Below, piece by piece: positions 1 through 10,795 of a DNA stretch of 64,000 nucleotides (position 1 is its first letter; each line of letters begins with the position of its first letter). Below the pieces are notes generated by a model. That model saw only the letters and a program-made list of their open reading frames with translations, had not been told where the DNA came from and searched no databases. Source of the DNA: Caenorhabditis remanei (lineage: Eukaryota; Nematoda; Chromadorea; Rhabditida; Rhabditidae); NCBI RefSeq assembly GCF_010183535.1, contig NC_071331.1, positions 14,136,001 through 14,200,000 on the forward strand. The letters run 5' to 3'. The translations under genes and the position numbers were made by a program.

Positions 1-487
1 TTTACGTCCTTGCAGTTCTCTTCGGTGCCCCATTTTTCTCTGATTTCATCGCTACAGCTGTGCTTGCCGTATGAACTAAAAATCTGAATATGGCCTATTT
101 TCACTGTTTTCAGGCAACTCTCACTCTCGTTTCTGCTGCTCCAGCTGTTCTACTCTTTGATTCCGAAGAACAACTTCTGGAGCTCCTCGTATCATCCTTT
201 TCCTGTGAAAATATCAAAACCAACAAAGAGTCGATCTATCTGTCTACATCGACCTTCGCTGTTCTCGGCGCCTGGGCAGCCGCTGCTGTTCATCCCTTAG
301 ACTGGGATCGTTGGTGGCAGGTTCGATGTTTATACTCGAAACAGGTTATATCGATGATGTTTTTCAGCGATACCCACTGCCTTCTCTTATCGGCTGCGTC
401 TGTGGAGCTCTTCTTGGACTTCTTGTTGGCATTGTTCGAGTGTATATTGGAAAACGCATCTCTCATAACAAGGCAAAAAAACGTTAA
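1..487 (+). CDS. PIG-F-like GPI-anchor biosynthesis protein, 3' part
   Basis: C-terminal part of a membrane protein resembling PIG-F, the partner that helps the ethanolamine-phosphate transferases of GPI-anchor synthesis in the ER. Exons read as 1-68 (frame starts at base 3), 114-320 and 368-487, with introns GT..AG at 69-113 and 321-367. The diagnostic stretch is a Gly-Ala-Trp segment followed by PLDWDRWWQ, matching the PLDWERPWQ signature of the family, and an upstream LFGAPFFSDF segment. The last exon is a hydrophobic glycine-rich membrane helix with a basic end (HNKAKKR) typical of ER retention. The 5' end lies outside the window. The next gene starts 3 nt after the stop. Confidence 0.8.
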
Positions 488-490
488 AAT

Positions 491-1991
491 ATGGTTCAAC
501 GTCAAAAAACTCTCGCAACATTTGGTGCAGGTCCGTTTGCCACTGGTGACTCTAGCGGGGGTCGCTTTGGACACTACACATTTGACGACGCCCCCAAACT
601 TCTGGGTATTCTTCTTGCTGAATTCGATAACACCGAAGGCCCGATCATCAAACACTCCGTTCCAAGAGGAAACATAAATGTTGAAGCAACATTCTCATTC
701 ACGAAAGGTAAAATATCTCGTATAGGCTTTCTTATCCGAATAATTTAGGCTTAATCATCCCGAAACCATCAATGTTCCGCCATTCCTTTTCTCTAACCAT
801 TAAATCACTCGGTTGCAAAGTACTCATGTTTCCTGTCGGAATAGATCACACCAGCTATGAACGTGGCCGCTTCACATTCGATATGGCTTTAATTGTCGAC
901 ATGACGTCTTCAGCCGAAACAATGTATGAACCGATTGTTCAAAAATGTGCCGAGTACTTGATTGAATTAGAGATGGAGTACAACTTTCTCACTAATTCAA
1001 AGTATCAAAAACAAGTACTGGAGATGATGGAAAAGATGTTCATAGAGCTTTCTTCTAAAGGTAATTTTTGTAATATTGAATATCTATTCCAAAAAGTTGT
1101 TTTTCAGGAGAAAGTGTGATTGAAATTACTCTTGAAGACGATAAAATTGTGTCGCTATACTTCAAACTTTGTCCGTTATATCGTGGATGTGAGCCTCCAG
1201 AAATTGATTATCATATGGTTCCAATGTTTATAAGAGAGGTGGACCTCACAGATAGACTAATAGAAAAAATGGATGTGCTTTCCCAAAAAATTATTCCCCA
1301 AATTGATGGGATCAACACAGTACGCGAAATTGCGATCAGTCTGGAACTGGACCCTTCACTCGTTGCCAGATGTGTTCGGAATCTTCATTTCTATGAATGC
1401 GTCAGTCTTGTACCGATGTTCCTCTACTATAACACCTATGTTGCCACTGAAAGAGTTCATGACTTCTACAAAAATCAAAAAGAAATCAACGAGTGCCTCG
1501 ATTTCGTCAAAATTCAATCGATAACTACTGAGGATGGATCTGAAATTCCTATGCCAACACCAGAGTTTTCTGATGTATTCAGACTTTATCTTAGCATGAA
1601 AGTGGTAAGATTGTTTCAATTCATTTAATTTCACCTTTCTATTTCAGTGCGGAAAGAATATCGGGGATTGGACTGACATAGAAAACCCGCGCTCAATGGG
1701 GATTGATGAACATCGACTGGTTCAGTTCGGCATGCATCACCAATTTCTTCGTAAACTTTCTGTATACCCTATCTGCACTGTGAACCCTGGCAATAATTCG
1801 TATGTTTTTACTCGAGAGGCATCTCATGATAAAAATAACAAAAGTAAACGTTGAACCCATATTTCAGAATCTTGAAAGCCTGTAATGGTAAAACTTCACT
1901 TGACGAGTTATCCTTGCGACATAACGTGGAACCACGGACAATGTTTGAAATCCTGTCCGAAACGGAAAAGTTCGAGTTCGTGATGAAGTGA
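491..1991 (+). CDS. nprl-2: NPRL2 homologue, GATOR1 complex subunit
   Basis: Homologue of NPRL2, a subunit of the GATOR1 complex that restrains TORC1 at the lysosome when amino acids are short. Exons: 491-707, 749-1060, 1108-1604, 1648-1799, 1868-1991, giving 433 residues (human about 380). Matching blocks include LLGILLAEFDNTEGPIIKH at the N-terminal longin-like domain, the FTKGLIIPKPS segment across the first intron, SQKIIPQIDGINTVREI, and the winged-helix end with LIQFG-like LVQFGMHHQFLRKL. The N-terminal extension of about 35 residues before the longin domain is Gly/Ser-rich and not family-typical. It starts 3 nt after the PIG-F-like stop with no obvious trans-splice acceptor between them, so the start could lie elsewhere or the mRNA may be dicistronic. 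Confidence 0.88.
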
Positions 1992-2052
1992 TTGAAGAAA
2001 CGTGTACTATTATTACTATTTATGTCACTGTTTATATTGAGTGATTTGTATG

Positions 2053-2086
2053 AATAAAAATCTCAAATAAAGTTCGTTTATTTATT
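2053..2086. terminator. Convergent poly(A) signals of nprl-2 and ima-3
   Basis: Two plus-strand AATAAA hexamers lie at 2053-2058 and 2066-2071 and face two minus-strand AATAAA hexamers (TTTATT on plus) at 2077-2082 and 2081-2086. nprl-2 and ima-3 therefore appear to end tail to tail with cleavage regions only tens of bases apart. Confidence 0.6.
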
Positions 2087-3140
2087 ATGAAAGCACACAC
2101 ACCAGGTAAATGAAATATTGGCCAGTCAGAAGACAATCGAGAATAGCAGGTGGAGATGAGGAGGGATGAGGAAAAGGGATGAAGGAAGGAGGACGAAGGA
2201 AGAAGAGGAGGATGAAGAAGGAAGGAAACATGGCTCGATATACCTTAAAAGGGGCCGAATGGGATCTTACTGAGAAGGGCGGGCTTAGGAGTTGACACGA
2301 AAAAAAAATACGAGACGGCTCCATTGGAACCAAGAGGAGCATGGTAATGGGAAATTTGGCCTATCACACGTTCCTCCATGAACCACCGAAACCGAGAAGA
2401 AAGGGGTGACTAGGAACTGAGCAAACTAGAGAACTCGGAAACCTACATAAAATAGTGAATATGCGTATAATAAAGAATGAACAACAGGTAATGAAGAACA
2501 AATACTCGCTTTTAGGTAGGAAATCTGGGGACCGTTGAAGATTGGAGAGGGACTGGGAAAGATGATGAGAAATTGAAAAAAAGACGCGGTAACAATGATA
2601 AAAGGATGAGGGTGGGGGACTGCGGGCAATGAATGGGCGCGGCTTGGGAAACAAAAAGCGGAAACAAAACTCAACAAAAATGCACAACTCACACACTCAC
2701 TTGAAAAAAACATAAAAAATTGTAATAAAACAGTCACTCTCGCGCACACACAGAAGAGGAGCGGGGACATTGCAACTAAAAGATCACAATGGGAGCAGAT
2801 GGACTTGAATGAAGGATAGTGAAATGAAACCAAATCACAAACAAATGGTACAGAAAATTGAGGAGATAAAGAAAAGGATGAGATAATCGAAACTCGATTG
2901 ATGAAGAACATGCAAACTCAATGTGTCAAGTTAAAAGTGTGAAGTCTCTGAAGAGAGCTCACACTTCCGAAAAGCTGGCTCAGGAACGCACGTGTCAGAT
3001 GGAAAATGCACGGGAACCTAACAAAAAGTGAGGTGTGAAAATTTTAGGAAAAAAGAAAACTACATGAAAATTGTATTTAAACGGCATGCAAAAATGATGC
3101 TGCGAGTAATGGGAGGATGAATGATGTGAGACTGGAATTT
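2087..3140 (-). other. Probable long 3' UTR of ima-3
   Basis: About 1.05 kb between the ima-3 stop and the minus-strand poly(A) signals at 2077-2086. It is purine-rich on the plus strand (GAGGA and GAAGG runs), hence C/U-rich in an ima-3 transcript. No good coding exon is seen on either strand; the open frames here are low-complexity. Confidence 0.45.
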
Positions 3141-5016
3141 TTACTTTCCGAAATCCCAGCCACCATTTGGAGCATCTGGAACTGGCGGAACATCGCCTCC
3201 GAATTGATTTGGAGCGCCTTCAACATTTCCGGCTTCGTCGTCAGAGCTGTAATTTAAGCAGATTAATTCTATATAATAGCGAAGTATGCATTAAGTAATG
3301 GACCATTTTAATCCCATAAAAAAGATCAAATGGTAAGTTTTCTCTCGTGGGCAGACCCATAAAAGAATCAATAACTATTTTTAAATTACCTGAAGAAATT
3401 GTCGATTATTTCAAACGCAAGCTTGTATATGTCTTCGTTCTCGTGGTTTTGGAGATTTTCTATTTTATCGAGTCCTCCGCATTCTTCGATCTCCGAAGTG
3501 ACTTGCTCAGCAGCTTCTCCAGCCATTTTCAAGATGTTGTTGATACCATCAAGAACAACTTGTATAATCTGTGAATCAGTGCAACTGAGCATAGCACAGA
3601 ACGGACGGAGCACTCCAAGCTTCACCATTTGTTCAACTTGGTTTGGTCGCCCAGAAATCGTCACATTGGAAATAGCCCAGGCAGCTTCTTTTTGTGTTGG
3701 GAAGTCACCACGATCAAGCAAGTGAATGATCATTGGCATGATTCCTGCGTCAAAAACGTCTTGCACTTGTTGCTGATTGCCGGCGGTGATGTTCGAAACA
3801 AACCATACGGCTTCTTTGTTGATCTTTTCTTTGTAATGTGCGAGAAGTCCGGGCATGAATCGGAGTACCTGAAATTTATACTTTTTTTTATAGAAGTTTG
3901 TAAGAATCAACTAACGCCACTATCCAAAACGAGTTGCGTTTGTTCATCAGTTCCGGTTACTATGTTACCAACTGCTCTCAATGCAGCGGTTTGAACTTTC
4001 ACATCAACATGACCAAGAAGTGGGACGAGATGAGTGACAACTTGAGCTTCGATAACCATTTGAATGTGCTCGTTTCCACCATCAGTAAGATATGAAAGTG
4101 CCCAAACAGTGTCGATAAGAATGTTGGTATCTTGGTGATGGATAAGAAGTGAAAGAGCTGGAAGAATGGTGCGGACTACAGCTGGACTTGGAGCCGGATC
4201 TTTGCATCTGCACAAGTTAACAATAACCCAGGTAACGTTTCTCAAGAATCCAATCGGTATTTCAGGATTGATGAATTGCAACAATGGCTGGAGGATCCCA
4301 AGTTCGAGACAGTAATCGCGGAAATGTGGTCCATCTCCAATAATGTTTCCGAGAGCCCAGACGGATTGCTCACAAACATTCAGATTTCCACAGGACAAAA
4401 GTTGGAGGAAAAGTGGAACAGCTCCAGCATTAACAACTGCCTGAGTTTGCTCTGACGTTCCTGAAGCAATGTTTGTGAGTGCCCAAGCAGCTTCGAATTG
4501 CAGGTTTGGGCTGTAAAGATTAATTATAAGAAAATATACATCACCGAAGCACTCACTCTGTACTGGAAAGACATTGCACAAGAACAGGCAAAATTCCGCT
4601 TCCAATCAAGTCATCAATTGGTGGGTTCCGGTCAGTTGACAACATCTTACGGGCTTGTTGGACAGCCGTCAGTTGCTCTGCTGGATCCGTTGATTGTGCA
4701 GCAGCGACAGTTAACCGAAGCAAGTTGGCATCGAATGGTCCTGGAGGAGTAGTCGACGTTTCAGAATCGTCCCTGAAACAATTATTTAGTATTGATTTGT
4801 TTAGAAAACAAACTCACTCAATATGAGCGTTGATGTTACGCCGCTTTGAAATAGCTTCTTCACGCTTATCCTTTCTAATTGTGACAGCCTAAAAGTCAAA
4901 TTTCGTACTGAGAAAAAGAACTAATGATTTTTCAAACTCACTTCCTCATTTCGCTTCTCCTTGCCAATTTGCTCCTTGGCGTTGTTCTTATAGTAGGCCT
5001 GTCTGTTTGAACTCAT
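3141..5016 (-). CDS. ima-3: Importin alpha
   Basis: Nuclear import adaptor that binds classical nuclear localisation signals and hands cargo to importin beta. Minus-strand exons: 4942-5016, 4818-4888, 4557-4772, 3916-4510, 3390-3868, 3141-3246; 513 residues, the usual length. The N-terminus carries an importin-beta-binding segment rich in Lys/Arg ending in SKRRNINAH. Armadillo repeats follow, with the NLS-pocket Trp/Asn pairs visible in AAWALTN, SVWALGN, AVWFVSN and AAWAISN. The end is an acidic/Gly-rich tail ([10 protein letters not shown]). Homology to the germline importin IMA-3 plus neighbouring genes supports the symbol. Divergently arranged with the LDLa gene across about 600 bp. Confidence 0.93.
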
Positions 5017-5618
5017 ATTGCTGAAAAATAAAACTGTTTACCATACTGAAAACGAGAAAAGGACGAAATAATGTCTTATTTCGCAAGAGCAATTCAGCCC
5101 TAAATGCTTAAAAAATGAGAAAAAATAAAAAAAAGCTGGAAATCAATATATTCAATTTTTTCAGAACAAAAATATAATATTTTCAAACCGAAAAGGTGTT
5201 GAATTTTGCGGAATTTACTTAAAAAATCGGAAAATTTTGTCGATAATCACACAAAAATATGAAGCGAGTGCGTCGCGGCCGGCACGCATCGCTCGCGAAA
5301 GAGCGTGTTTGTGTGTTGAATTTGCAGAAGTTACTCGAACACGAGGCTCTTGGAAAGCTTGCAAAAAAGACGAACATTTAGGAAAAGTGAATTTAAAAGT
5401 TGTAGTAACATAAAAAAGTGTCTCTGCCAATTCCAATAAGTGTCGGAGCAACTCGGCTTGAACATTAAAGCAAGTTGTATGTGAACTACAGTAAGAACAT
5501 GTAGATTCTTCAATTGTCATTTCAAACGTTTCGACTGGTATCTGTCAAAAATAAACAAATATTGGAAGCCAATTGTTTATAATGCCATTATTTCTTCTCG
5601 TTTCTCTCATTTTGTAGA
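5017..5618. promoter_or_regulatory. Divergent intergenic region, ima-3 / LDLa gene
   Basis: No coding exon supported. A GC-rich island near 5265-5310 contains TCGCGAAA, an E2F-like half site, and CGCGGCCGGC. A pyrimidine-rich tract ending TTTGTAG at 5611-5617 directly precedes the downstream ATG and looks like a spliced-leader acceptor. Confidence 0.4.
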
Positions 5619-6202
5619 ATGCGTGCTTTATACAGCTCGCTGATTCTATTCAACTTTATTTCTTTTGCAACTGGAACTGCAACATCGCACGAGGTTTCAA
5701 GGTTGTTAATCTAAATATACATATTGGAATGAAAACTGTCAAATATTTCCAGATGCCCACCACTTACTCATGTAAGATGCTTTGATGGGCTAACTTGTAT
5801 CAGAAAGTCTTGGATGTGCGATGGTAAAATTGACTGTGCAGATCACAGCGATGAATTGGCCCACATTTGTCTGAAGAGGAGTTCACGTAACAACTTGGTT
5901 AGGCTTTAAGACTATCAGAAGCATTTTTCTTTTTTCTTTTTCAAGCAATTACAAGACATTTCTGTCGGTTTGAAATGCCCTCCATCATGGTTTCGATGCA
6001 CCGATTCGAGTTCTTGCATAGCTCCAAAAAGAGTTTGCGACAAGTATAAAGATTGTAGGTAAGATTGTATTGCTACAGTATGACTGAAAACCCAGTCTTC
6101 CTTCTGTTTTCATCTGAAATTTCTCATTCCAGAGACGGAAGTGACGAACGTGAAAACTGCAACCAATCACTGCGTACACCCAATACAACCGTAATATATT
6201 AA
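5619..6202 (+). CDS. Small secreted protein with two LDLa modules
   Basis: Exons 5619-5701, 5753-5897, 5946-6058 and 6133-6202 give a 136-residue protein. An N-terminal signal peptide ([16 protein letters not shown]) precedes two LDL-receptor class A modules. Module 1 has six cysteines and the calcium-site motif [13 protein letters not shown]; module 2 has six cysteines ending [12 protein letters not shown]. Each Ca-binding acidic cluster looks intact. No membrane anchor is seen in this model. The 3' end is the least certain part: I read through a possible donor at 6191 to a TAA at 6200-6202; further exons up to about 6430 are possible but gave early stops. The ATG lies one base after an acceptor-like TTTGTAG. 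Ligand unknown. Confidence 0.7.
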
Positions 6203-6716
6203 ATATGTTTTCCTGTAACATTCTGTTGTTTCTCAATGAACCTAATTGCATCTTTTCATTTTCCACAAAAACCGTCTGTATTTCTTGTTGCCTGCTGTTT
6301 CCGAATGAGGTCAAATGGGATAGAAGAGAAGATTGATTCAATACGGACATGTAAGCCATCATGTACAATTTATCACTCATTATTATTCCCTCCTCCAGGA
6401 TCCGAAATTTCCACTAATGATAGAATGTAGAAGGAGTAGATCCTGTACTGCCACGTCATAGCTAAAAAAGGATCGATGATGATTTGAAACCAGTCTAGAT
6501 CAGTTGATCACAGTGAAGAAAGCATCGAACTTTTCAAAGAAACACACAGACACATATAACATCTCGGGATGGAGGAGCGAATAGGGGGTGGCGTCCCACT
6601 TTCGATTTTCACGATGACCGCCGATTTGGAGAAGATCACGGATTCTGTCATTCCTTTTTGATATTTCTCTCCCTTATCACTTAGTTCCTACTCCATTTCT
6701 TCCACTTACAACGAGA
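6203..6716. other. Intergenic: LDLa 3' region and lectin promoter
   Basis: No convincing gene. It must hold the LDLa 3' UTR (or unrecognised last exons to about 6430) and the promoter of the next gene. A short open frame at 6236-6430 has no recognisable content. Confidence 0.35.
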
Positions 6717-9700
6717 ATGCGTCCATCGATTCTCGTTGGATTCTTCTTGCTCACATTATCTGGTATCGGGGCAGTTAGTGTGGCCAAAAGTACTGATAAT
6801 GATATTGTATTGAAAGTTTCAACTGATAAGGTAAGTTGTTAAACTGATATCACTAACAGTATTTCGATAATTGTTGTACTTGCCTTGTGTCCATGAATTG
6901 AATAATGTATTCTACATATAGGTAAACTTTTTTAAAGGAAAACCACTTCATTTTTGTTGAAACCTAACTCAATTCGTATGACTCATCAGTTATCAATTTC
7001 ATAGTACATGGACAAAGACTGTTTCACGGTACCTGCGCAATTCTTAAGAACTTTTCACATAACATTTTTATTCCATAACATTAACCGGGATCTGTGAACA
7101 CTTCCGAACATAATGCGTGTTTTTTTCTTTTTACAACATACGGTGGAATGTTAATTTTTCCAAAACCATTGACCGCCCAGTTCGATCTCTCTTGGATTGT
7201 GACTCACTTTCGAGGTAGTAAACTGATCGGTTGACCTGAATACTTCTCTGAAACCGAACCTTCCACCAATCCTGAATCATTAAATCGAGACCAAACACAT
7301 TTCGACACAACGTATACAAGCCAATTTCCAGCAAACATCTCGTGATGGTCATCATTTCACTGGTGAATGGTTAGAATCTCCATGGGGTGACCTCTATCAA
7401 TTCCGTGCTGGAGATCAAAACTGGCTGGTCGCTCGTGAACACTGTCTATCGTTAAATGCCGATTTGGCAGCCATCCGGAACGTCGAGCAGTTGGTAATCC
7501 CTTTTCCTTTCTTTTCTCGTTTTTTGTTGTTAAATCTCACATGTTCAGGACTGGATCTTATCGCATTACGCTCCGCTTTCGTCTCGATTCGGTCAGCGTC
7601 TTGTCCAGGTTTGTTGGATTCTTTAGCTAACAAGCGAATTCAAATCATGGAATCCGATTTTCTTTGTTGTTTAGATAGGATTGTATGCTCCAGAAGGACA
7701 AACACATGAATGGAAGTGGTTGAATGGAAATGAAATCAACAAGACTTTGTAAGCATACTCTAGATGATAGAAATATTGTTATGATTATTTTTCAGACAAT
7801 GGAGTTCTGGAGAGCCATACGATCATTCTATGGAAGGAAGGGAAAGATGTGGATTGTTGAATGTTGAGAAAAGAGTTTTAGATGACGTGGACTGTGAATC
7901 CACATCTCCCGATCATCACGCTCAAAGATACATTTGTCAGAGGACAAGCGAGAGTCACAAGCAGGTTTACACACAATCAATCAACTTTCATTCTTTTATT
8001 TTCCCGTGTTTTTAGCAGCAAAGGTCCAACAATTACATCTGGCAGAAAATTGAAAATCTGTTCAGTTTCTTCGGAATAGGAGGATCCCCAACTCCACATA
8101 ATGCGACTGTAACCAACACAAATGATTATGAAGATGAAGTTGTGAAGAATGAAACTTCAACTGCCAAGTCAGCTGTAAAGTTCAGTGATAGTGAGGAAAC
8201 TTCAAGTGAAGAAGAGGAATCTGTGGCGAAAACTTTAGCTGCACTTCCAAAAATTGAAGGATCCGGAGAGTCGACTAGTTTGAAGGAATTACAGGTCTGA
8301 ATGGATTGAGGGCTCAGAAGTTTACGTTGAAATCAGGTTTCAGGAACCAGAAGGAAGTGGCCAAATTGTTGATAAGAAAGCAATTGAAGCAGCTGATTTA
8401 ATACCTGGAGTTGATGAAAAGAAACTTGATAAAATGATTGATAAAATGGAAGAAATGATTAAAAGTATTGATGATCTGACAGTTCCACCGGCTGGCTTGG
8501 AGAGAACTACAGTATCCACAATTGTTGTGAAAAAAGAAGAGAAGTTTGAGGAAAAGAAGAAAACAGATGACAAGAAAGAAGAGGAACATAAAAAAGATAA
8601 AGAATTAAATGATAATAAAATATCAGAAAGTATTGAAGGAGATTTCGATCATGAGCAGTCAAAAGATATGCCGAAGGCTGATATTGAACCACCAAAAGAG
8701 GAAGATTGTGATGAGGAAGAGGGATCTGGAAGTGGTGAAGAAGAAGCAGCGGAGGAGGAGGAATCTGGAGAGAAGTTGGAATTGGCTCCAGAGAAGGAAG
8801 ATAAGATTAAAGAGTTTTTGGGTGTTTTAAGATTGTTCCTTGATCGTGCTGAACATGGAGATTTGAGGTAAGAACCTCAATGGATTATAAATAACTATCC
8901 AATTTCTCTTCTATAATTTTAGAAAACTTCTCGATGATCAAAGTGGAAAAACTCTTTTGGAAAGAATGAAGAATGCTGTGAGAGAGGCCAACAAGAGAGA
9001 ATTTGAAATGTTAGAAAAGTTGGAGATCTCCAAGAAAAAAGGAGAACAAGATGAATTAGTGACGAAAAAAGATCAAATGAGTACAGAAGAGCAGAAGGAT
9101 TTGTACAAGAAAATCAGTTCAGCTGTGATGAAAGCAGCGAAACTTCATAAGATTGAAGAGAAAGTTCAAGATGGTAGATATAATTGATTTCGCTCTTTTT
9201 CAATTAAATACAACAGATAAACTTGAATTTTCAGAGCAAGCTATGGAGAAGTTCAACATCGCCAAAGTAAAGGCAGACTCAGAAGAGGAATCGGAAGGAA
9301 CGTTGGAGGTGCTGAAGTCGGCGAGAGAGGGTAAAGCTGAAAAGAAAGAGAAGGTTGGCGACGATGATTACTATGGGGATTATTTGGATGACAACAATGT
9401 GATCAAGGTTCAGAATCGAGAGAAAAAGGATGCGAAGAAGGGGTCGAAAGAGAAGAACGCCTCGGAAGATAAGAAGGAATCGGGAGAGAAGAAGGAATTG
9501 AAGAAGAAGAACGAACAGAGTCATTATGAGCCTAAAAAGGAAGAAGTTGAGGAGAAGAAGGAAAAGATGGCCGAAGAAAAAGTTGATTCGGAAGAAAAGA
9601 AGAAGGAAGAAGAATCGGTGAAAGAAGAGAAGCCAACTGAGGAGTTGAAGAAGAATCAAGAAGTTAATGCAGAAGAGAAGAACGTTTTGAAACAAAAGGA

Positions 9701-10373
9701 AGAGGAAGAGAAGGCAACTGAAGAAACAACAACGACGACAACAGAAGAGAAAGAGGAAGAAACAACAATTTCAGTTGAGCAATCCGCATCGGTTTCCTCA
9801 ATTAAACCTGCTGAAGCTGAGGAGGATGAAGCTGAATTGGAGGCGTCTGGTCAAGAAGATATCGTGACAACCACTGAATCGACTACAGTTGCAATCAAAG
9901 AAGTTCCATCGGAAGAGATTGAGAAAATTGCAAAACTTGAAGCAAAGCAACTCGTTGAAGATGAAAAGGTTACTGAGGAGACAAAAGAAGAGGCAACGAC
10001 AACAATCCCCTCATCCTCTACTGAATCAGAGAAGACTTCTCCTTCAACAACAACTTCTGAAGCCACGACACCAACTTCAACAACACCAGTGACCACTACA
10101 AAGCCGGTTACTGTTGCCATAAAAACTGTGAGCCCAGAAGAAATGGAGAAGCTCTCAAAAATAGAAGCAACTGAAAAAGTGACACTTCTTCCACCGCTTC
10201 CAACATTCACATTCCCAACATTAGCCCCATTTACTTTTCCAACTCTACCTACACTAGCCACAGCTAAGCCAACTCCAGCCCCAAAAGTTCCAACTTTAGA
10301 AGAAATTCTTGGTAACTTGAACGATCAATTTAAGAAACTTCTGTCCCCACCAAAGCCTTTGCCACCAAAGTAA
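6717..10373 (+). CDS. C-type lectin domain protein with long acidic tail, candidate chondroitin proteoglycan core
   Basis: Exons 6717-6830, 7332-7493, 7549-7608, 7675-7748, 7796-7964, 8016-8294, 8344-8867, 8923-9173 and 9235-10373 give 923 residues. A signal peptide (MRPSILVGFFLLTLSG) is followed by one C-type lectin-like domain at about residues 65-190: cysteines in REHC, RERC, DVDC and RYICQR plus WKWLNG and QWSSGEP. The calcium motif EPN is replaced by EPYD, so sugar binding is uncertain. The remaining 700 residues are disordered, Lys/Glu-rich and then Thr/Pro-rich like a mucin. Glu-Gly-Ser-Gly sites (IEGSGES, PEGSGQ, EEGSGSGEEE) fit the consensus for chondroitin attachment. Probably secreted, extracellular matrix; I do not recognise a named gene. 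A poly(A) signal lies at 10473-10478. Confidence 0.82.
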
Positions 10374-10795
10374 AATTAAATTTTCACAGGATCTTTATTG
10401 TTTGATTTTTATACTCTTCTACTCTACATTATGGGTACATGTTGCTAATATTTGATTGAAAAGTCGGCTAATAATAAAATGTCTATTTTTTTTTATTCTA
10501 TGCCGATCGCACCTCTTGTCTTGCAACGCACACACTCTTGTCTTTTATACGCACACACTTGGCCGAAAGAGCGATGCCCGCATAGCGCAGGCGGTAAGAG
10601 TGCAGTCTGAGGAAACTTTGACACGTGTTCAACCTCAAGCTATGATGATGTTATAGTTCAGCTTATCCAAGGATATGATGATAAATTTCGCCCCTATCAG
10701 AGCTTTTTGCAAAATTAAAATATACAATTTTTTTCAAAATTTGATACAATCAATTCATACACAGGTTTGTGGAAAGAATAACCAAATAAAAAGTT
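10374..10795. other. Convergent intergenic region
   Basis: Holds the lectin-gene poly(A) signal (AATAAA at 10473-10478), a tRNA-like relic at 10576-10640, and the probable 3' UTR of the minus-strand Tudor gene. No coding exon seen. Confidence 0.5.
10576..10640 (+). pseudogene. Degenerate tRNA-like sequence
   Basis: Starts GCCCGCA-TAGCGCAGGCGG, like a tRNA acceptor strand plus A box; the D-arm GCGC/GTGC pairs. A weak B-box-like GTGTTCAACCTC follows, but the anticodon arm does not fold well and no 3' acceptor strand complementary to GCCCGCA follows. Best read as a decayed tRNA, possibly Met-like. Low certainty. Confidence 0.35.

Noticed and set aside
90..677. Long single open frame of 195 codons at the left end
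   Set aside because: It reads through two introns of the PIG-F-like gene and on out of frame into nprl-2; spliced exons fit the family better.
2085..2911. Minus-strand frames between nprl-2 and ima-3
   Set aside because: Low-complexity Ser/Phe/Pro translations of a C/U-rich stretch; better explained as 3' UTR.
9279..10261. Minus-strand frames opposite the lectin tail
   Set aside because: Leu/Phe/Val-rich antisense of Lys/Glu- and Thr-rich codons; no independent evidence.
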